A stretch of DNA of 64,000 bases from Batillaria attramentaria. Its lineage: Eukaryota; Mollusca; Gastropoda; Batillariidae. The first letter of the stretch is position 1, and every line of letters starts with the position of its first letter. Positions 40,235-62,944 of the stretch are shown here, piece after piece. A model generated the notes under the pieces. It was not told the DNA's origin. It was given only the letters and a program-made list of their open reading frames with translations, and did not search any database. Position numbers and translations under genes: made by a program. The stretch spans positions 124,001 through 188,000 of the forward strand of contig JACVVK020000061.1 of NCBI GenBank assembly GCA_018292915.2. The letters are read 5' to 3'.

Positions 40235-43200
40235 CTTTACCAATAAATTTAATTTTTGTGTAATAACCCTTAATATAAGGTTACACTTACCTTTCTGTGA
40301 GCTTGCATCAAGGTAGACCGCAACGCTGACTTCACCAAATGTGTTTACAAAAGTCACTGTGTAAAATCCTGAATTTGCAGTCTTGGACTCTTCGTCCGAA
40401 ATCGTGCAGTTAGTCATGTAAATATATCCGCTTGGTTTACACAGTACGAGCACATCTCTTGTTGCTTTTCCTAAACCGGCTTCTTCAGTGAAAGGATTTG
40501 TATCACCAAAGAATGTCACGTGGGGTACAGGTGGAGGGTACCCTATGACGTCAATCGCTTTTTCAGATGTGATGAAAAGAACTGTGGATCCGTCAGTGAG
40601 ATGTTGAAGTTCTTCTGTTAGTGTTGGGGCACCTGCGATACAGATGAATCCTACCATTAAGAAAAATAATGTGATTAACCGTTGTTGTTGTTGTTCTTGT
40701 TGTTGCTGTTGCTGTTGTTCTTGTTGTTTCTGTTGCTGTTGCTGCTGTGGTTGTTGCTGTTGTAGTGTAGTTCACCCACACGTGGTGGAGAAGGACGTTA
40801 AACACCTAAAAACCCACCCACCCTTGCTGTTTTCCGTTTTGCAAATAACCGTGCACTTAAACAAGACGAGATGATCCGAGTTACGAACTGTTTTATAATG
40901 GCTTATGCTGCACATGTGTACACTTTATATTCTGCATATATTCACATTAACTAACCGCATGTAACATAAAGTGAGTACTGCTTACAGTTAACAAGCAATG
41001 TCACATTTCCGTGGGTTATCCCTACAGTGTTGTTGGCTTGACAGCTGTAGATGGCGGCATCCTGACAGCGAGCGGACGTGGTCAGCGTGTACTGTTGGAC
41101 ATTCTCATCCTGACCGCTGGTGTGTGAAGTGTCCACCTCTAACGGCTGTCCAGTGTCCACTCTCACCACACGGATGGATGGCTTGGGGAATCCAGTTGCC
41201 CTGCATCTAAGTATTACTGTTGCCTGTTCCGTGCCATTAATAGTGAGAGACTGGTGGGCCTGGTTCAGCGAAAGATCTACAATAGGTGGCTTTTCTGCAA
41301 GTAAAGTCAGTCACATGTGCATACTAATAAGTATTGTAGGTTCTCATTCCAAGAAAAAGACAAGTTAGGATTAACGATACCGTTGACACACTGGTGATGA
41401 ATGTGAATGATCATTACTATTTATCTGTAAGAGGGTGTCTTATCTGGAGTCCCTGTGTTGAAGAAGAAGAAAAAAATAAACAGAGAGAAATCTATCGTAC
41501 ATGTGAGTGTGTAACATAATGAATCAGTCACCGGCAATTACCACCGCCACCACCAGCACCACTACCCTCCCCACTCCGTTCCGCATTTTTATTCGGAATT
41601 TTGCAATTCTTGAACACAATAACACTACGTCACTTCGTGATACTTGGTGAGGAGCGTCGGTTCTACTCTAGGGCTAGTCGTAGGATACGTTACTCCACAT
41701 GTGAACAAAAATTCAGCATTTGCAGTATTTCTAAAAGGTCTACAGGCAATGTGACACCGTCAACATAATTGTATGCAGTGCGTGCGAAATTACATACGAC
41801 ATGCTCTCTGCCTCATGCCAGTGCGCTGTGAATACGGCTATAGTTCCTTCTTGATATAGTTCCTTCTTCAGAACTATAGTTGCGTTAGTTTAAGTCAGCA
41901 AATAGTGACCAAACATCATCATAATCATCACAGGGAAATGAGGACACGATGGAAGCATAGCGTTTCAGAATGCTAAGCTTGTTTCAGGGACGTTCCCCTG
42001 ACAGCATCTATAATTTCTTGAAAGAAGCCAATTTGTTTTATAAGATATGCTGACTTTTATTAAATCTTGGAACGACTCATTAAAGCCACACAGATTTTTA
42101 ATATATATTTACATCCTGTTTTATCGCCTGTCTTCTATTTTTAATGACCTGGCAGGGACTTAGCTTAGCCGCGAAATAGTCTCTGCTACTTGCGCGGCGT
42201 AAAGCCCTAAATAACTAACTAACTAACTTGTTTCTTTAAAATTTCGCATTTGTGGGTCTGGAAAACAAATCTGGAAAACATCCACACGCATTCAGAGACC
42301 TCACGTAAGAAGCTACATCTGACACGTTGAAATAGCATACGTACCAGTATCCGGAATGTTAAAACTCAGTCGAAAGCTGGCGTTCACAACCTTTCGGATT
42401 TTTCCAAATAAAACGGAACACGTGACCTGTCTCCCAGAATCTACATCTGCATCAGGTGTGAATACACACTTTTGCGTTGTGGCACCGCTGTCACAGGTGA
42501 CGCCAGTCCACTTGAAGCTGTGCGTAGATGCATCAGGTTGAAAACCAGCGCAGGTCATAACCAAACGGGATGTACTGCCGGGTATTATAGCCAGAGTTTG
42601 CGAAATTGACTGTTGTTCTCCTGCTATGAAGTCTTTCGGAGCTGGAACAAAGTTTGTAATTTCTTTCTCTATTTATTTTCTTTATTTCCTTTTTTATTTA
42701 TTTGTTTATTGATTTAGTTCATAGACAAAAAAATTCTCTCATGTCCCACCTTTCATGCTTTTGCCCGTCAGCTGACAAATTCTTACTGCAGTATATGTAG
42801 TCTACAGAATAATGATAAAGTTTACTATGATCGGTTCAACTTCGAGTCGTCTGAATGAAATTATCGAGTTTTAATTAAAGCGGGTTGTAGCGCTACACGG
42901 TAAATTCATTAAAGGCTATATATAAACAACAAGAACTTAGTAGTCGTCGTGATATAAACACACGTACGTATCTGGACGCTCCAAACGAGTGTACTTTTTG
43001 GTCCTGGGGTAAATGTTATGAAGAAGTTGTAGGCGCCGTTATTCATGGAAGTGGAGAACGCACATGTTGCTCGGTAAAAGATGTTGCTTTCATTCCTTGG
43101 ACTTGTTATTAAAACCGTTTCCAACGGTATGTTTGAAGAACCAGTCTAAGAAAATAAAACAAACAAACAAACAAAAAACAACCAACAACAGCAACCGTTA

Positions 43201-45273
43201 CAGAAATCGTGGCACTGTGGTTTTGTCAAGCGACATTAAGCGCCCCCCCCCCCCTTTCTGCTCCCCTCCGCCTCCTCCTTTCCGTTTCATTAGTCGTTAA
43301 ACTCATGATCTGGGAGGAACACCACTGGGGCTTGCACAGGGTTAGTGCAGGAAAACAAATATTTAATTAATTGAATGCGAGTACACGTGAATTTTTGCAT
43401 GGAGCCGTTGTCAAAGATTTTAGCCTTACTTTTCCCTGCAATACATGTATATATGTGTTGTTCATATCAATGGATACTTTATTTGCATGAACTGAACACT
43501 CACGATTGCTTGAGGAGCATAACCCCACTGACAGCTGTAGAGATTGTCAGACGTGAACCACATGTCAGTATAACAGGAGCCAGACACAGTTTTATTGTCG
43601 GAGTGAACGAAGATCTTGCATTGAGATGGCTGACCGTAATCTGTCGTGAGAAGTAATGAAATACACTGCAACAATGACGTACTTACAACAGAATAAACTG
43701 TTTACTTGATATGATAGTGTTTGAATCTCGTAACATCCACACGAATATAAGCGTCCTATTTCTGGCGATAGTAATATTTTTCAGTACGAAATAAACTCAT
43801 AATTCGATTCGTATAATCACTTACTCGACAATAGCCACTTTCTGAGTGATATCAATTATCTCCTAAGTATGACTACATGTATACACAAATTAAAGAATCA
43901 ATGATTTTTAATAAGTAGTTTGCTATGTTCAATTATTTAAGAATACGTTAGATTAAAAAAAAAATGCCTGAACAACGCGTCCTATATATGGAATCTTTTC
44001 TTGGTGGATATGAAAATTTACCTGAATAATCATTCGTTGACACAAACAAGTCATTATTCAGAACAGTTAACGTTTAATGAATCTGCACTTACTTGATTTG
44101 TCAAATTAATGGATGCTTTGAATAAACAAAGCATTCTAAGCAGCTTTCCATTTCCTTTGCGATTCAAAACGACAGAGCAAAAAATGTGATATCACTAAAG
44201 GTCACTTCAAAGTCAACGGCTAAAGGACATAAGGCTGTAGCCATGAGACACGATTTAAAAACAATAATTGATAGTAAAATACTTAACCCTGGTACATTGG
44301 TCTGCTTTCTTTCTTAACAAGGGCGGAAACATGTACTCACGTACAACTCTGGCTTGACAAATGAATGCATTGGAGCGATCATTTGAACATTTCAGATGTT
44401 TCTTACTGAAGTAGCGATGGTTACTTTGTATAATCATAGTACTGGTGGTCTCCGTTCTAGAAAATGTCGTGTCACTTCTGTCTGTGTTGCACGAGCTGTT
44501 TGGGGCGAATGGTGGACACCTGCCAAGTTCCACCCGCTCATAGCGTCCTTCAGGGTCAGTATCAATGTACCACACAACAGTGTCCGTTGCATTCAGTTCA
44601 GTACAATGTATCTTACTTTGCTCTTGCTCCTTGATATCGACCCAACCGGACTGACAATTCTGTATTTGGACCGTGGCTTTTTAGGAAAAAACAACAAAAG
44701 ACGTATCAAAAATAGTTACCAGTTGTTTTAATAATAATAATAATAATTATAATAATAATAATAATAAATGGCATTTGTAGGGCGCATTTCTTTGGCATAA
44801 ACTCAATGCACCAATCACTCACCGACACTCACGCACATTTTACAAACAGTGGACAAACATACACTGATGAAAGGTCTGTTTTAGGGAAGTATTCATTTTA
44901 TATTCGGATGCACAGTGACTGTCAAGCATTAATAAATTTAATCCTACACACCCAACCACAACAAAACGAAACAAGTATACATCAATGAGCTGTGTTTTGT
45001 TTACTTTTCATGAAAACGGAACCGTCACATTCTATATTATAGGTTTATGAGCAGGAATAAGCCTGCTGATGTTGTAGGAGGTGTGTACATAGCACGGTTT
45101 CGCTGGGACGGGATGCCCTTTATCTCTTGTTAAAGCGCCGTAAATACCATTGTAGATTTACTGTAGTTCCTTTTGCCAACATTAGGTTATGTGAGGCGAG
45201 CAGGCAGTGAACAAACGTCAGATGTACCTGCTGCTTACCATGTGCGACCATAGAATCTAGACCTACGCTAATA

Positions 45274-45333
<60 letters not shown>

Positions 45334-45616
45334 ACATGCGTAAAAACATAATCCTGCATGTATGCCTGTCGATACGTACCCATGCGAATTGCAGTTTTAT
45401 CGAGTTCCAGCATGTGGTATGCATGTGAGCATGTAAGCAATATGTTTATGTCTATATGTCTGTACGTACATGTATGTAAGTCTGCATGTCTGTAATAAAA
45501 AAAAAACTCAGGTGTACAAATACGTATCAAATAATAAATCAAACCAGTGGCGTACCGTAAATACCGTGGAAGGGAAGAATCAGAGCTGATAGTGCCAGGT
45601 AAATGACGTAGTCCAT
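38914..45616 (-). CDS. X3: type I Ig-superfamily receptor, long form (paralogue of X1)
   Basis: Exons: 45616-45556, 44676-44341, 43640-43504, 43145-42968, 42641-42345, 41294-40986, 40632-40291, 39931-39806, 39432-39268, 39032-38914; 2070 nt, 689 residues plus TAG. Signal peptide begins MDYVIYLAL. Five Ig-like domains, the membrane exon with AVAGGVAASV, then a tail with NPYTGL, GVYEEI, HDYTNT and HVYQNT, all intact. Each exon matches X1 in length except Ig1, which is two codons shorter. The fourth exon shows that the acceptor is CTTAG/ACTGG: the alternative ACAG 21 nt downstream in X1 is ACCG here. This is the cleanest complete X gene in the window. Confidence 0.86.
41986..42226 (-). mobile_element. 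Short retroelement fragment with CGTAAAGCCCT-(AACT)n end in X3 intron
   Basis: A 241-bp insert flanked by CTTGTTTC on both sides (41978-41985 and 42227-42234). X1 has the site empty at about 3338-3345. The end motif (GCGCGGCGTAAAGCCCTAAA followed by AACT repeats) recurs at 52150-52195, and its complement at 9950-9995, 24565-24615 and 49065-49110. Orientation is inferred from the repeat tail and is uncertain. Confidence 0.6.
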
Positions 45617-45788
45617 CGTTACTGTACGCGACACAGCCCGGTCCAAACTACATGTGAAGCACCGCACCAGTAATCAGCCAGTATTGCTTCTTTGTACGAC
45701 ACAGCTGTCATAAGAATAACTCTAGTACACGGAGAATGATAGCCGAGAAGATCTCTCTCTCTCTCTCTCTCTCTCTGTGGTGTGGTGT

Positions 45789-45869
<81 letters not shown>

Positions 45870-46595
45870 TTACGTATAGCGAAAAAAAAAAAAAAAAAAA
45901 CATTGTTGCGGGCTTCGCACGCATGTGCACACACTCCCGGAACAGAGCTAACTTTCATGCCGTATTTCTACTGCATGAGGTGTGTGTGTGTGGCGGGGGG
46001 GGGGGGGGGGGGGGCAGTGGATTCATTGTATTGATATGATTAATCACATGTGATACTTGCTATTAACAAGTGACAGGAACTGTCTCAAGAAGAGCTCAGT
46101 CACGGCAATGTAATATTTAACTTTTTCCTTAATGAATCTATGTGTGTGTGTGTAGCAAGAAATCGGTCCTATACAGTAATAAAGAGTTGGAACGAGTGGT
46201 TGAACGTTCTCACTGCATGTTTTGCTGAGAGGGTTCTTTACTACCTCCCCCCCCCCACCCCCATCCCTACACCTCCCCCCCCCACACCCCCATCCCCACA
46301 CCTCCCCTCCCCCCTCCCCACCCATCACCCCCAGCCCCCGGTCACAGGTGTAAAGAGCGCACACTGTTACGTCTGTACTGAGCTTAACGTGATGGTTCAA
46401 GTCTGGATGACTGCGATTAGAAATAGGTCGGCACACCGAAGGTCGGGTAGCCTAGTTTCACGTGGAAGAATAGAAGGAAAACAGACTTTTTTTGTAATCA
46501 CTTATATTGTCTAAAATGTTTCCTTGTGTGTTTAAAACTGAAAACAGTATTCCGTCCAGCTAATTCGCACGCACGCACGCACAGACACACACACA

Positions 46596-46639
<44 letters not shown>

Positions 46640-47697
46640 CACACACTGCAACTGCAGAGAGAGAGAGAGAGAGAGAGAGAGCTCTTTCACGCACATTCTT
46701 TAGCTCGCACTAAACTTCCTGGTTCGTATCAGCAGTTTCTTTCCCATGCAAAGGCCTAATTCACGTACAGCACGATGTTGCGCGAATAACAGTACCTGAC
46801 AACTGCAGTGTTGAGTGGAATGAAAGACGTGTGGAGGTCGGCTGACAATCGTCTCTTTGTGTAGCCGTTGGTCTGGGTAACATGAATACCCTAACCCGCT
46901 AGGCTTCTTTTTTAAAAGGAGAAAAATGTGCATGCGACACCCTGATAAGGGCTGTGTTTTGTGCGTACCTGTCACACACGCACCCCCCCCCCCCCCACAC
47001 ACACACACACATAGAGACAGTAACACAGAGAGAGAAGGATAAAATATGAGTTTTATTTACCGCCAGTACACTTTCAGCGTTGGAACAGTAAGCCATACCA
47101 GTGAAGTTAACAAAACAATCTAACCATACTAAGCATGTTTTTATCTTTGAATACGCTGGCTAGTATTGGTGAAAATAACGATGATGATAATGCTGTTGAT
47201 GATGAGGTTGATTGCAATGACAATGACGATAAGAACAATTCAACAGCTGTATTTGTTACAAGTCGATGGATTTGATAGATGTGTGGTATGTAGAAGTATG
47301 AGTTCAGTTAAGCTAAGTGCTAAGGTGACAAGGGGTCTTCCTTTCTTTTCCTGTACGACGTTCAAGCCAGGAGCAGTTATTTCCCATTTCAGGGCCTTAT
47401 CCCAGTCAAACATTCATATCCCCATTGCCTAACATTCAGAACAAATGTCACACTTGCGTGAAATAATAGTGAATCTGATCAGAAATGGTGAGATTTTTGC
47501 ACCCAAAAACAGTATAATTATAAGTCTGCAAGAATGAAAAAGCCAAAAAGTTAGAAGATAAGCGCACATTAGTACAGTCAACAGGTAAGATATACAGTGA
47601 TATACACCAAGATACGTACTTGTTTCGGGCAGTAAGATAGGGCAAATAAACACAACAGCTTTTCCAGAATTATCATGCGATGCAGATACATGACACA

Positions 47698-48133
47698 TGG
47701 TATGGTATGGTATGGTATGGTATGGTATGGTAGACTTCTCCTCGGCGCACGTATCCATCTCTACTGAAATGCTCACGGCGCCGCAGGACTGGAGGACGAA
47801 GCAGTGAAAGGCTGCTGCCGTTAAGCGCTACTTTTATGTGCAAACCTCCACCCTGCTATTCACTCTGGTGCGTGCGATAGTATTTCTGTTTACCACGCCA
47901 CCGGCCACAGCCTACTCTTCTTCGAAAGATGAACGTGGGATTTTTAGCGTGCACACTTGATGAATGTGCGTGCGTGTGTACACGAAGGCGAGACAGGCAC
48001 CGCAAACGAGTCTGCACATGGATTTGACTCGATATGGGAAGGAAAAATCCCACCATATTCCTGCCCACCGGGGACTCGAACCCAGCAGCTCAGGATCCGA
48101 AGTCGGATACCTTAACCACTAGACCAAATCCCC
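47698..48133 (-). mobile_element. tRNA-derived SINE (family 3), only in the X3/YC spacer
   Basis: On the minus strand it starts with a tRNA-like head (GGTCTAGTGGTTAAGG and GGGTTCGAGTCCCC) and ends in repeated ACCAT units (plus strand (GGTAT)n at 47698-47731). The homologous place beside X1 (about 9463) is uninterrupted (GACACATACCAAAACC), so this is a post-duplication insertion with a short imperfect target repeat (ACACAT). Confidence 0.75.
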
Positions 48134-48282
48134 TGATACACATACCAAAACCTGATCAGATAGCTATTTTTATTTATATAGCACCTGCTCTTTCTAGTAT
48201 GTCGACATGCAAGTTAGATTGTATAAAGCAGCTGAAGTGAACCGGAGTATGAAAGGGAGATGGATGGATGCGGGAGGGTGGG

Positions 48283-48430
48283 GGTTAACGTCCACCGTAT
48301 GGGTGATAGCAAAGACGGGGCGAGGAGAAAAAGGCCAGCACAAATATTTGGCCCCAGTCGGTATTCGAACTCACGGCCCGAGCATTGAGAGTCCAACGCT
48401 CTACCATTCGGCTATCCCCGATCCCCAGTA
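48283..48430 (-). mobile_element. SINE family 1 copy downstream of YC
   Basis: Shares head and body with the copy at 9608-9765, including flanking sequence (CCGGAGTATGAAAGG and CAGTAGTATGAAAGCAATTC), so both descend from one insertion before the unit duplication. Confidence 0.7.
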
Positions 48431-48529
48431 GTATGAAAGCAATTCGTCGCATGTATATATGAATTGATATCAACAGAGATATCATCAGTGAAAAAGCAAA
48501 ATGTAAACGAACGAGTCCGATAGAATGTG

Positions 48530-57886
<9,357 letters not shown>

Positions 57887-58270
57887 GATTGTGACTATGG
57901 AGCTAAAAGGGAGAGCAACTTCCTGGTTGACGACCGCGGGTGACACGCAGCTTATTCACGTCTAAAAAGGCACCATGAAAGGCACTGGGTTTATTTGTTC
58001 ACAGATAGAAGGGTAGTTGTGTCGAATGTTGTGCACATTTTTCAAATAGGAGCGCGAGTGAGAAGATACTAGATTTAGCTTTTCCCTGCCTCTCTCTCAT
58101 CTCTATTAGTGTTCGTACTCTGTGCATGTCAATAGTTTGCTGATTCTTGTGGGCTGTTTATTGTCAATAGTTTAAAGGGTTTATAGGAAAAGGTTGAATA
58201 TAAGGGTCCACATGCTCGTCCACTCTCTCTCTCTCAACTGGTAGGTTGTGCTTATCTGACAATTTAATAA

Positions 58271-58336
<66 letters not shown>

Positions 58337-58406
58337 CACACACACATACATAGTCGGGGCAGTTTGGTGCTGTTTGTGGTGATCCTGTAGACATTAGATG
58401 TGTCAA

Positions 58407-58449
<43 letters not shown>

Positions 58450-58505
58450 TAGTCGGGGCAGTTTGGTGCTGTTTGTGGTGATCCTGTAGACATTAGATGT
58501 GTCAA

Positions 58506-58587
<82 letters not shown>

Positions 58588-59558
58588 GCGTTTGCATGCA
58601 CGGTCACGCTGACATGTTGATAGCTCCCGTGTTTTATTCAGTGCGAATATATCTTCCCTGCGTGTTAGACACGAACACAATCAGCTGTTAACTCAAGTGA
58701 GTGTGTCAGCTGTAGCTGAACCTTACCAGACTAGTCGCGCAAAAGGAGGGCCGACAGCTAGAGCAGAGATTCCCCGAAATGGGCTTGTTGAAGACTGAAT
58801 GGCTCTTTTTCGAAACATCAGCATAGCTGAGCGCTTGTTTGAAACAAAAAAAACAATGACGACGAAACGAATGAAAGAAACTTGCTGGAAAAACAATATT
58901 ATTTTCAGTATAAAACAGAATGTAATTTCACCATACGATTTTTTCCAGTAGCATATTCGATTTATGTTATTGTACAAGAGTTTTAACCACCAAACGGTTA
59001 CAAAACTGTTCAATAATGTTTTACTATTTGTTTCACGCCGGTTTGCCAAATGCTAGATCTTAAGTTGACGATTGTTAGAAATGAAGAATTTTTTTTTTTT
59101 TTTTTTTTTTGGACTAATGACCTTCTTCCGTGTTTTTTTTTTCTTTTCTTTTTTTCTTGTTTTTGTATCTTACTCACAAACATACATACATACATGTACA
59201 CACATATAAACATGATAAACATACATATACATACATACGTACATACATACATACATACATGCCTGCTTGCCTATAAGCGAAAAGGAGAACAAAACAAAAC
59301 AAAACATGCACTCATGCGTGCTATCCTGTTCTGGTTACTCTAACATCGAAATGAAGAAATTATTGTCCTACTACACAACATACGTATACATACACATTTC
59401 ATTTTGACTCATAAGCCATACAGTTTTACACTGGAGTTCTCGAAAGAGAAACAAATGGAAGCCGGGTACAAAAAGCATGGATATTTTCATATACATGAAG
59501 AGACAGCACATGTGAAGGTTTAACAATTGCTGTTATTGTTCATTACGTATCCGGGAAA
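57887..59558. other. Spacer between YC start and X4 end
   Basis: Shares sequence with the other two Y-start spacers. A segment GTCGGGGCAGTTTGGTGCTG with its flanks is duplicated (58352-58410 and 58451-58507) between CA and CT tracts. A poly-T run lies at 59092-59110 and CATA repeats at 59180-59260. The relic first exon is missing here. Confidence 0.55.
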
Positions 59559-61299
59559 TCAGATGGCTGTAGAGTGTTTTGGCCGGGGTACAGATGTCGT
59601 GTTAGTGTAATCGTGAAACTCGGTTCCCTCTCCGGGTGACTTGTGAAGATGATTCTCTGAAACAAAATATTCACATCATTATTTCAATACGTTGACAGAT
59701 TCCAGCTGTTCTTTGTATTGTCATTTCTGTTGTGCTATTTTTTTTATTGCTGTTGGTGGTGCTGGTGGTGGTGGTGGTGGTGGTGGTGGTGGTGGTTTAT
59801 TTTCCAGTACGGTCTTTTGTACCTGTTGATGGATGCTGTCTTTGCTCAGGGTTGATTTCTTCATACACTCCCTCTGTATTGACATCCCCGGAATTACCAT
59901 TCGCAGCTGCACCGGTTGGTCTGAGTCCAGTATACGGGTTTGAGTCTTGATCCCTCCTGTGATTAGGACGGTCATACGTTCTATAGCCTGGTAAAATAAA
60001 ACAAGGATTGTTGTCAGCTTTACAGGCGATAGGGTAGATCCGGTACATCGGACCGGATGCTGAATTATTTATCAAAAAGTCAAAAATTCAATCATAATTA
60101 ACTCATCCGCAAACGCACAAAAGCACGTTTTTAACTTAATGATGAGATCGGTGTTGAAAGAAGAAATGTTTGGCTTTGATTTCTGCTCATTTGTTTCCCT
60201 TTGCAACACGGCATTCTTTCCTAATAAGGTATGGCCTGTCAGCTGAGTGGTGAATCGTGCAGATAAAGGGTGAGCGATTGTGTGGCGTCACGATGGCGTG
60301 ACGGTCCATGAAGATGCTTGGGGACTGGTTCTGTCCAAGCCAGTCATAATTAGGCCACGACAGCGTTTCATGGCAACCGGAAGTGTCAAGGAGCAAGCAT
60401 ACCAATTTCGTAAGAAACGACTATACAGACATGGAAGATTTTTTCATTTCCTGCCAAGCTCTGAGAACAGTAGTAACCACGGAAAACCACTCCAGCAGGC
60501 AGCTTAAGTGGTCACCAACGCCAGCATAGCCAGTCAGACATTTGGAACCGTTTACACGACGTCCAGCTGAGGTTCCTGTGGTGCACTGAAGACTGACGCG
60601 GCCGCCCGACTCATCTGGTGAAGACCTAATGTTTGGTGAACCAGGCACCAGAGGTTGACAAGAAATGTTCACTGATGATTCCAGCTCCAGTCTGAACCTC
60701 ACAACGACCGTATGAAGGTCTGGAGATGAGTGTGCCAAAGAACAGACTTAATAAGGGACGTCTGTGACAGCTGGTGTTGCTGCTGCATCTGGAGTGGCAG
60801 GGCATCCCCTCCATGGTGCGCCGAAGACTCTGGGTGGCTCTATCGACGTCACCTCACCGAATTAATTGCTTGGCTCGGAGACACCACTCGATACTGACAC
60901 TTTTTGTCAGTGACCTCCCTTGCATTGAGCGTCATGTGAATTAAAAAATTCCACCCGGTCATCTTTGAACAATGGCCCCATGGACGAAATTGGGTGAATT
61001 TTGAGGATGTCAAAGCCATGTGTTCAAGCTACATTTTATGAAAATTTCAGAAAAATGCAATGAAGTTGTAATGTCCATGTTTTTTGCACGTGGTCCTTGA
61101 CTTTTTTGAGCAAATGTTGTATAACGATACCCACTGGTACATTGTCTTTTGTACTCACATTTTCTTCGAATGACAAGTACGATGACAATGACGACGATGA
61201 TAGCAAGAACTGATGCCGCTACACCCCCTGCCACTGCTGCAACTGGGAATGATTGTGTCCCGCCGCTTCCTGTCACGCTGCCGTCTGTCAACAACACAA

Positions 61300-61359
<60 letters not shown>

Positions 61360-62944
61360 TATACCACTCTACCACTATTACGTCATGGTTTAAAATCCAT
61401 AATTCACCACGCGTGGTATAACATTGTACCCATGACAATCACACGTGAATTATGGCTGTATAAAGAGTGCACATGTACTACCCCTAGCAATGTTCCAGCA
61501 GGGTGTTCTGGTTAAAGGATTTGCGTCACGATTTGACGCGAAAAGAGACTAAAGAATAATTTACGTCACGACATCGGACGGGAATGGGGACGAAGGAGCT
61601 TTGCCAGTCGCTTGACGTGGAATTGTTGATCTCTTGCTGCGTTTTATCCACGATCGGTCGTGTTTGTGACAAGCGTAAGCCTAGTTCCAGTTCTCTACTA
61701 AGACGGAGACTTCGAAACGGACTCGCAGTTTTACGGTCGAACTCAACAAACTTGTGTGGTGTATTTTCCGTAATCGGGGGCACCTCATTGTCCCAGGCGG
61801 GAGATGGCGACCCCACTGGCAAGCGGTAGAAGAGTAAAGAGAAGAGAGGATAGGAGGCCTGTCAGGCCCACGACACCCAGCGTCAGGAATTTCCTCTCGG
61901 CGCTGCAAACCGGCTGACTGAACAGCCTTACCAAAATATATATATATGACTTCACCTATAATTTTTCACCTAGAATTTTTGTGTAATAACAATTAATACA
62001 AGGTTACACTTACCTTTCTGTGAGCTTGCATCCAGGTAGACCGAAACGCTGACTTCACCAAATGCGTTTACAAAAGTCACTGTGTAAAATCCTGAATTTG
62101 CAGTAGTAGATTCTTCGTCAGAGATCGTGCAGTGAGTCATGTAAATATGTCCGCTTGGTTTACACAGTACGAGCACATCTCTTGTTGCTTTCCCTAAGCC
62201 GGCTTCTTCAGTGAAAGGATTTGTGTCACCAAAGAATGTCACGTGGGGTACAGGTGGAGGGTACCCTACGACGTCAATCGCTTTTTCAGATGTGATGAAA
62301 AGAACTGTGGATCCGTCAGTGAGATGTTGGAGTTCTTCTGTTAGTGTTGGGGCACCTGCGATACAGATGAATCATACCAGTAATATAAATAATGTGATTA
62401 ACCGTTGTTGTTGTTGTCGTCGTCGTTTTTGTTGTTGCTGTTCTGGTTGTTCTTCTTCTTGTTGTTTTCCGTTTTGCAAAGAATTATGTACTTAAACAAC
62501 ACGAGATTATCCGAGTCATGAACTAATCAAAATTATTTTATAATGTCTAATGCTTCAAATGTGTACATTTTATATTCTACAGTATCCATATTAATTAATC
62601 GCATTTAACATAAATTGAATGCCGCTTACAATTGACAAGCAATGTCACATTTTCTTGGGTAGTCCCTACAGTGTTGCTGGCTTCACAACTGTAGATGGCG
62701 GCATCCTGACAGCGAGCGGACGTGGTCAGCGTGTACTGTTGGACATTCTCATCCTGACCGCTGGTGTGTGAAGTGTCCACCTCTAACGGCTGTCCAGTGT
62801 CCACTCTCACCACACGGATGGACGGCTTGGGCCGCCCGCTGGTCGCACAGTTCAGGATGACAGAAGTGTTGTCAAAGCCGTCCACTGTCAAATTCTCAGC
62901 AACACCGTTTAGGGTGAGCGATGTCACTTTTGCACCGTCATCAG
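59559..62944 (-). CDS. X4: 3' part of an X-type Ig receptor gene (5' exons outside the window)
   Basis: Exons seen: 62944-62630 (Ig with SLTLNG), 62355-62014 (Ig with GDTNPF), 61284-61159 (TM), 59987-59823 (tail with NPYTGL and GVYEEI), 59656-59559 (last). Splice sites and phases match X2 exactly. The final exon keeps HDYTNT but a short indel turns PHVYQ into PRPKH and a frame change ends the protein at HSTAI-stop, so the last tyrosine of X1 and X3 is missing. No signal-peptide or Ig1 exon is visible between 62945 and 64000; that stretch holds a CT tract and a LINE fragment, so the 5' end must lie to the right. Introns are enlarged by inserts at about 60080-61120 and 61380-61930. Confidence 0.78.
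60280..60970 (+). mobile_element. Possible Tc1/mariner transposase remnant in X4 intron
   Basis: The homologous intron in X1 is about 380 bp but here it is 1.17 kb. Near 60810 a frame reads GIPSMVRRR, and near 60860-60890 another reads LIAWLGDTTRY-stop, like the C-terminus of Tc1-type transposases (I-P-x-x-M-R-R-R and GGHTRY-stop). The rest is too decayed to follow. Confidence 0.4.
61385..61930. other. Unrecognised insert in X4 intron
   Basis: Absent from the X1, X2 and X3 introns between the TM and preceding Ig exon. It contains an inverted pair (CCATAATTCACCACG near 61397 and CACGTGAATTATGG near 61442) and a minus-strand frame of 98 residues (61526-61822) with no motif I recognise. Possibly a mobile-element fragment. 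Confidence 0.4.

Larger units (their letters stand above)
45617..48529. other. Spacer between X3 start and YC end
   Basis: Homologous to 7397-9747. Carries CT/GT tracts at 45752-45866, G and C runs at 45994-46014 and 46244-46330, CACG/CA/GA repeats at 46568-46682, SINE family 3 (47698-48133) and SINE family 1 (48283-48430). No coding exon seen. Confidence 0.6.
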
